From the NCBI GenBank assembly GCA_017628595.1, contig JAGBYV010000214.1, forward strand, positions 1 to 11,154: a DNA stretch of 11,154 nt. Direction: 5' to 3'. A program made the position numbers and the translations under genes. The notes beneath the pieces are model-generated. The model saw nothing but the letters and a program-made list of their open reading frames with translations, was not told the origin of the DNA and searched no databases. Shown one piece after another: positions 7,454 to 11,154 of the stretch; positions within the stretch are counted from its first letter, which is position 1, and each line of letters begins with the position of its first letter. The stretch comes from Alistipes sp. (GTDB lineage Bacteria; Bacteroidota; Bacteroidia; Bacteroidales; Rikenellaceae).

Positions 7454-8248
7454 ATGACAATTGTTGAATCTATCATACTCGGTGCAGTACAAGGTCTGAC
7501 CGAGTTTCTGCCCGTATCAAGCAGTGGCCACCTTCAAATTGCCAAGGCGCTGTTAGGCGTTGAGATAGAAGAAAATCTCGCCTTTGACACCACACTGCAC
7601 GCGGCAACGGTGCTCAGCACCATCGTAATCCTCTGGCCCGAGATCAAGCGCCTTATCGCAGGACTCTTCTCGCGCCACTTCAACGACGAGCAGGCCTACA
7701 TCCTCAAGCTGCTGCTCTCGATGATTCCCATCGGTATCGTGGGATTCACGCTGAAGGATTACTTCGACCTGATGCTGGGCTCACCCTACATCCTTACGAT
7801 CGTAGGTGCCATGCTGCTGCTTACCGCCGCGCTGCTCGCCTTTGCTTACTATGCCAAGCCTCGCCAGAAGGAGAATATATCATATCGTGACGCCTTCATC
7901 ATCGGTGTGGCGCAGGCCATAGCTGCTATGCCGGGTCTGTCGCGCTCGGGTTCGACCATCGCAACGGGTCTTATCCTGGGCAACAAGAAAGAGGCAATGG
8001 CGCAGTTCTCATTCCTGATGGTGCTGGCACCGATTCTGGGCGAGATGTTTCTCAACATCGTCAAGGGCGAGGTGGCATTCGCTTCGATTGGCGTAGTGCC
8101 CATGGCAGCTGGTTTTATTACGGCCTTTGTGGTGGGATGTCTGGCATGCAAGTTTATGATCAACATCGTCAAGCGCGGAAAACTTATCTGGTTTGCCGTT
8201 TATTGTGCCCTGGCAGGCGTAGTCTCAATCGTAAGCAATTTCATTTAG
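7454..8248 (+). CDS. uppP: Undecaprenyl diphosphate phosphatase UppP (BacA)
   Basis: Integral membrane enzyme that dephosphorylates undecaprenyl diphosphate to recycle the carrier lipid for peptidoglycan and surface glycans; extra copies give bacitracin resistance in other bacteria. At 264 aa it has normal length. Both active-site signatures are present: the (E/Q)xxxE motif as QGLTE (13-17) followed by FLPVSSSGH with H26, and PGLSRSGST (160-168) with the catalytic arginine R164. Around eight hydrophobic segments are visible. It starts 18 bases after the DUF3098 gene and ends one base before truB, so it is an internal operon gene. Its substrate links it to yfhO, if that protein uses polyprenyl-linked sugars, and to FtsX-driven wall remodelling. 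Confidence 0.95.
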   Translation: MTIVESIILGAVQGLTEFLPVSSSGHLQIAKALLGVEIEENLAFDTTLHAATVLSTIVILWPEIKRLIAGLFSRHFNDEQAYILKLLLSMIPIGIVGFTLKDYFDLMLGSPYILTIVGAMLLLTAALLAFAYYAKPRQKENISYRDAFIIGVAQAIAAMPGLSRSGSTIATGLILGNKKEAMAQFSFLMVLAPILGEMFLNIVKGEVAFASIGVVPMAAGFITAFVVGCLACKFMINIVKRGKLIWFAVYCALAGVVSIVSNFI

Positions 8249-8249
8249 T

Positions 8250-8966
8250 ATGCAGACAGAATCACTGCGCGATGTAGATTTTAAGGAGGGCTACATCGCC
8301 ATAATAGACAAACCCCTGGAGTGGACATCGACCGATGTGGTGCGCAAGATAAAGTTTGCCCTGCAGCACCGTCTCGGTTACAAGAAGATAAAGATCGGCC
8401 ACGCCGGAACACTCGATCCGCTGGCTACGGGCGTTCTGATCGTCTGCATCGGCAAGGCTACGAAGATGGTCAACGACCTGCAGGCCGAGGAGAAGGAGTA
8501 CATCGCCGACATAGAGCTGGGTGCCACCACGCCGAGCTACGACATGGAGCATCCCATCGACTGCCGCTACCCCACCGACCATATCACACGCGAGGCAATC
8601 GAGCAGGTGTTGCGTGAACTGACGGGCGAGCGTCTGCAGGCTCCGCCCATCTATTCGGCCAAGAAGGTCGAGGGTGTGCGCGCCTACGAGTTTGCACGCG
8701 CCGGCGAGGAGGTCGAGCTTAAAAAAGCACTTATTAATATATATGAGATGGAGATACTCTCGCTCCAGATGCCGCACCTGCAGCTCCGCGTACGTTGCAG
8801 CAAGGGTACCTACATCCGTTCATTAGCCCACGAGATAGGTCAGGGGTTGCAGAGTGGCGCATACCTCACGGGGCTACGACGCACTCGCAGTGGCGGTTTC
8901 AAGGTGGAAAATGCCTTCGAATTGGAAAATTTTATGGAAAAGTTGCGCGAGTGTGAAACAAAATAG
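8250..8966 (+). CDS. truB: tRNA pseudouridine(55) synthase TruB
   Basis: Converts uridine 55 in the T-loop of most tRNAs to pseudouridine. The protein has 238 aa. The N-terminal KPLEWTSTDVVRKIK (21-35) and the active-site motif KIGHAGTLDPLATGVL (48-63), with catalytic D56, are clear. Further family motifs are the segment around QAPPIYSAKKVEGVRAYEFAR (split over about 131-150) and CSKGTYIRSLAHEIG (183-197). It is shorter than the E. coli enzyme (314 aa) and lacks a C-terminal PUA-like domain, as is usual in this phylum. The ATG lies one base after the uppP stop. A short AT-rich, Lys/Ile-rich stretch near 8718-8750 stands out from the GC-rich body but keeps frame. Confidence 0.94.
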   Translation: MQTESLRDVDFKEGYIAIIDKPLEWTSTDVVRKIKFALQHRLGYKKIKIGHAGTLDPLATGVLIVCIGKATKMVNDLQAEEKEYIADIELGATTPSYDMEHPIDCRYPTDHITREAIEQVLRELTGERLQAPPIYSAKKVEGVRAYEFARAGEEVELKKALINIYEMEILSLQMPHLQLRVRCSKGTYIRSLAHEIGQGLQSGAYLTGLRRTRSGGFKVENAFELENFMEKLRECETK

Positions 8967-9031
8967 AAAAAATTTCGTATAGTTAATTGATATTTGTGTC
9001 TTTCACCGATAAAGCTTAGGTTGAAAAAGTT

Positions 9032-10081
9032 ATGAAGTTATCTCAGTACGGATACGAGTTCTCGGCCGACATGTTGGCAAAATACCCCGCCGAGAATCGT
9101 GACGAATCACGTCTTATGGTGCTCCACCGTTCTACGGGCGAGATCGAGCATCGCATTTTCAAGGATATCATAGAGTATTTCGATGAGAAGGATCTCTTCC
9201 TGTTCAACGACACGAAGGTATTCCCCGCACGCCTCTACGGCAACAAGGAGAAGACCAACGCCGAGATCGAGATATTTCTTCTGCGCGAATTGAACAGCGA
9301 GCTTCGCCTGTGGGATGTGCTCGTTGATCCCGCACGTAAGATCCGTATCGGAAACAAACTTTACTTCGGAGCCGACGAGATGATGGGCGCCGAGGTAATT
9401 GACAATACCACCTCACGCGGCCGCACGCTGCGTTTCCTCTTTGACGGCTCGTACGAGGAGTTCAAGGAGGCACTCTACCGTCTGGGTGAGACACCTCTGC
9501 CCCGCTGGGTGAGAGAGAAGGTTGAGGAGGAGGATGCCGAGCGCTACCAGACAATCTTCGCCAAGCACGAGGGTGCTGTGGCAGCTCCCACGGCAGGTAT
9601 GCACTTCTCGAAGCATCTCCTTAAGCGTATGGAGATCAAGGGCATCGAGTCAGCCTTCATCACTCTGCACGCAGGTCTTGGCAACTTCCGCACCGTGGAT
9701 GTGGAGGATCTGTCGAAGCACAAGATGGACTCTGAGCAGTTTGTCGTTACGGAGGAGGCAGCCGAGAAGGTTAATCAGACCAAGCGCGACGGTCACAAGG
9801 TAGTAGCTATCGGCACAACCGTTATGCGTACCATCGAGACAACGGTATCGACAGGCGGTATGATCAAGGCACAGGAGGGATGGACCAACAAGTTCATCTT
9901 CAGCCCCTACGACTTTACCGTGGCCAATGCCATGGTGTCGAACTTCCACCTGCCCGAGTCAACACAGCTGATGATGGTGGCAGCCTTCGGAGGTTACGAT
10001 AAGGTGATGAATGCATATAATGTTGCCAAGGAGGAGGGTTACCGCTTCGGAACCTATGGCGACGCCATGCTGATTATCTAA
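9032..10081 (+). CDS. queA: S-adenosylmethionine:tRNA ribosyltransferase-isomerase QueA
   Basis: Transfers and isomerises the ribosyl part of S-adenosylmethionine onto 7-aminomethyl-7-deazaguanine at the wobble position of GUN-anticodon tRNAs, giving epoxyqueuosine. It is 349 aa, full length. Family motifs in order: [18 protein letters not shown] (16-33), [14 protein letters not shown] (57-70), APTAGMHFS (185-193), [14 protein letters not shown] (210-223), [14 protein letters not shown] (257-270), and [19 protein letters not shown] (303-321). It begins 65 bases after truB; that gap is AT-rich and shows no clear terminator, so read-through from the operon is likely. The other queuosine genes are not in this window. 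Confidence 0.95.
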   Translation: MKLSQYGYEFSADMLAKYPAENRDESRLMVLHRSTGEIEHRIFKDIIEYFDEKDLFLFNDTKVFPARLYGNKEKTNAEIEIFLLRELNSELRLWDVLVDPARKIRIGNKLYFGADEMMGAEVIDNTTSRGRTLRFLFDGSYEEFKEALYRLGETPLPRWVREKVEEEDAERYQTIFAKHEGAVAAPTAGMHFSKHLLKRMEIKGIESAFITLHAGLGNFRTVDVEDLSKHKMDSEQFVVTEEAAEKVNQTKRDGHKVVAIGTTVMRTIETTVSTGGMIKAQEGWTNKFIFSPYDFTVANAMVSNFHLPESTQLMMVAAFGGYDKVMNAYNVAKEEGYRFGTYGDAMLII

Positions 10082-10099
10082 GCCAGCGACAACTATTAG

Positions 10100-10119
10100 A
10101 ATCTCCAAAGAGGGAGATT
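10100..10119 (+). terminator. Dyad after queA: weak terminator or operator
   Basis: AATCTCC (10100-10106) and GGAGATT (10113-10119) form a perfect 7-bp inverted repeat around a 6-base loop, 19 bases after the queA stop. A T-rich but interrupted tract follows (10126-10140). The stem has only three GC pairs, so as a terminator it would be weak. It also covers the -33 to -25 area of the next gene's promoter, so a regulator-binding site is an equal possibility. Confidence 0.38.
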
Positions 10120-10133
10120 TGGAAAATTTTTAT

Positions 10134-10141
10134 TATCTTTG
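10134..10141 (+). promoter_or_regulatory. -7 box for the glycogen synthase-like gene
   Basis: TATCTTTG is a perfect TAnnTTTG -7 element 23 bases before the ATG at 10165, predicting a start near 10148. A TTTG at 10118-10121 is only 12 bases away, too close to serve as the -33 element, and nothing better is seen at 19-21 bases. The surrounding DNA is strongly AT-rich. Confidence 0.58.
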
Positions 10142-10164
10142 CATATTGTAAAAATCAAATAATC

Positions 10165-10974
10165 ATGGCTTCGCGCAAAATACTATACGTTTGTCAGGAG
10201 ATTATGCCCTATCTGCCCGAGACTCCGCTCTCGGCGCTGAGCCGCAATCTGGTTCAGGCTATGCAGGAGCGTGGCAACGAGATCCGTACGTTTATGCCCC
10301 GCTACGGTTGCATCAACGAGCGACGTAACCAGTTGCATGAAGTGATCCGCCTCTCGGGTATGAACCTCATCATTGATGACAACGATCACCAGCTCATCAT
10401 CAAGGTTGCATCGATCCCGTCGGCGCGTATTCAAATCTACTTTATTGACAACGACGATTTCTTCTCACGCAAGGCGGTGCTCACATCGGCCGAGGGCGAG
10501 GAGTTCGAGGATAACGACGAGCGCGCAATATTCTTTGCTCGCGGCGTACTGGAGACCGTTAAGAAGCTCAACTGGTCGCCCAACATCGTGCACTGCATGG
10601 GTTGGATGTCAGCCATTGTGCCTATCTACCTGAAGCAGGTATTCAACGATGATCCCCTGTTCCGCGACGTGAAGGTTATCGTATCGCTCTGCAACGACCG
10701 TTTCAATACACCTTTCAATGCTGACTTTGCTCAGAAGATAGCAAACGAGGGCGTGAAAGATGAAAAATTGTCGGAATTATCAACCCCCTCATACGAAAAT
10801 CTCTATCGTTTCGTTATTGATTATGCTGATGCTGTAGTTGTGGCTTCGGCAGATGCTGATCCCTCGCTTGTGGAGTATGCCCGTTGCAGCGGCAAGCCCA
10901 TGCTCGAGTACAAGGAGTGCGAGCAGGCGGAGATGTTCGATAATTATAACCGATTCTATGAAGAGTTACAATAA
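10165..10974 (+). CDS. Glycogen/starch synthase N-terminal domain protein, probably non-catalytic
   Basis: A 269-aa protein related to the N-terminal half (GT5 catalytic domain) of bacterial glycogen synthases. Matching landmarks are ILYVCQEIMPY (6-16), FIDNDDFFSRK (93-103), DERAIFFARGVLE (118-130), the segment LNWSPNIVHCMGWMSAIVPIY (split over 135-155) and a late ADAVVVAS (221-228). The second Rossmann half of a GT-B enzyme is absent; full enzymes have about 480 aa. Key family residues also differ: the KTGGL loop that binds ADP-glucose reads ETPLS at 19-23, and the HAHDWHA motif reads HCMGWMSA at 143-150. It is therefore unlikely to make glycogen alone; binding or regulation is inferred. Homologues of this short form are common in Bacteroidota and often annotated simply as glycogen synthase. 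Its end overlaps the next gene by 17 bases. Confidence 0.82.
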   Translation: MASRKILYVCQEIMPYLPETPLSALSRNLVQAMQERGNEIRTFMPRYGCINERRNQLHEVIRLSGMNLIIDDNDHQLIIKVASIPSARIQIYFIDNDDFFSRKAVLTSAEGEEFEDNDERAIFFARGVLETVKKLNWSPNIVHCMGWMSAIVPIYLKQVFNDDPLFRDVKVIVSLCNDRFNTPFNADFAQKIANEGVKDEKLSELSTPSYENLYRFVIDYADAVVVASADADPSLVEYARCSGKPMLEYKECEQAEMFDNYNRFYEELQ

Positions 10975-11154
10975 GATAAAGAGTATGTGCGCCTCTGCGG
11001 CGGCAGTCATTATCGTGATGATAATGACCTTTACGGGTTGTACCACCACAGCCGACTACACTCTCGGCGAGGAGTTTGCACCCTCAAACCAGCAGATGGT
11101 CATGCGCACACGCTCATATAAGGCGGGTATGATGCGTGAGGCAGAGCAGGAGGA
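10958..11154 (+). CDS. Putative lipoprotein, DUF4270-like, partial
   Basis: Sixty-five codons are present before the window ends. A basic start (MKSYNKIKS), a hydrophobic stretch (about residues 11-27) and a lipobox ending FTGC, with the lipidated cysteine at 28, mark a secreted lipoprotein. The mature part begins CTTTADYTLGEEFAPSNQQM; the LGEEFxPSNQ stretch resembles the N-terminus of DUF4270 lipoproteins, which often follow this glycogen synthase homologue in Bacteroidota. The family call is from memory of that pattern and the context. The ATG at 10958 lies inside the preceding gene, overlapping it by 17 bases in another frame; an in-frame ATG at 10985 is an alternative that would avoid the overlap but loses the basic N-terminus. 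The function of the family is unknown. Confidence 0.7.
   Translation, partial: MKSYNKIKSMCASAAAVIIVMIMTFTGCTTTADYTLGEEFAPSNQQMVMRTRSYKAGMMREAEQE

Noticed and set aside
8262..8777. Minus-strand open frame of 171 codons opposite truB
   Set aside because: Lies wholly within truB, whose active-site motif is intact; the antisense product shows no domain or signal.
8967..9031. Possible promoter for queA (GATATTTG at 8989-8996)
   Set aside because: The box has one mismatch and no TTTG at the required upstream spacing; the gap is AT-rich, so a chance match is likely.

Overview
The window reads as ordinary chromosomal core sequence from a Bacteroidota gut-type bacterium, most likely Alistipes or another member of the Rikenellaceae. 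The phylum is supported by several perfect -7 boxes of the Bacteroidota form TAnnTTTG, by the near absence of strong Shine-Dalgarno sequences in A-rich leaders, and by the gene set: a DUF3098 gene between ftsX and uppP, a catalytic-domain-only glycogen synthase homologue next to a DUF4270-type lipoprotein, and xerC directly upstream of hpf. The genus is inferred from protein flavour and moderately high GC, and is less certain.

The left third (1-3724) lies on the minus strand. Read in the direction of transcription it holds a long-chain polyprenyl diphosphate synthase, a FucP-like sugar permease with strongly biased codon use, a hairpin terminator, a well-formed promoter, the tyrosine recombinase xerC, a second promoter, and the start of the ribosome hibernation factor hpf, which runs off the left edge. 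The 111-base gap at 3725-3835 is a divergent promoter region with one perfect -7 box facing each way.

The right two thirds (3836-11154) lie on the plus strand. A tightly packed cluster runs yfhO - ftsX - DUF3098 - uppP - truB, with overlaps or gaps of at most 18 bases, then queA after a 65-base gap. It joins envelope functions (a GT-C-like membrane protein, the FtsX division protein, undecaprenyl diphosphate phosphatase) with tRNA modification (pseudouridine 55, queuosine). After a dyad and a fresh -7 box comes a second unit: a short GT5-like protein lacking the usual catalytic residues, overlapping the start of a lipoprotein gene cut off by the right edge.

There are no gene-free stretches over 300 bases. 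I saw no CRISPR array, insertion sequence, tRNA or rRNA, and nothing resembling a new defence or mobile system. The most interesting points are the degenerate glycogen synthase paralogue coupled to the lipoprotein, the codon bias of the permease, and promoter geometry that settles the xerC start.
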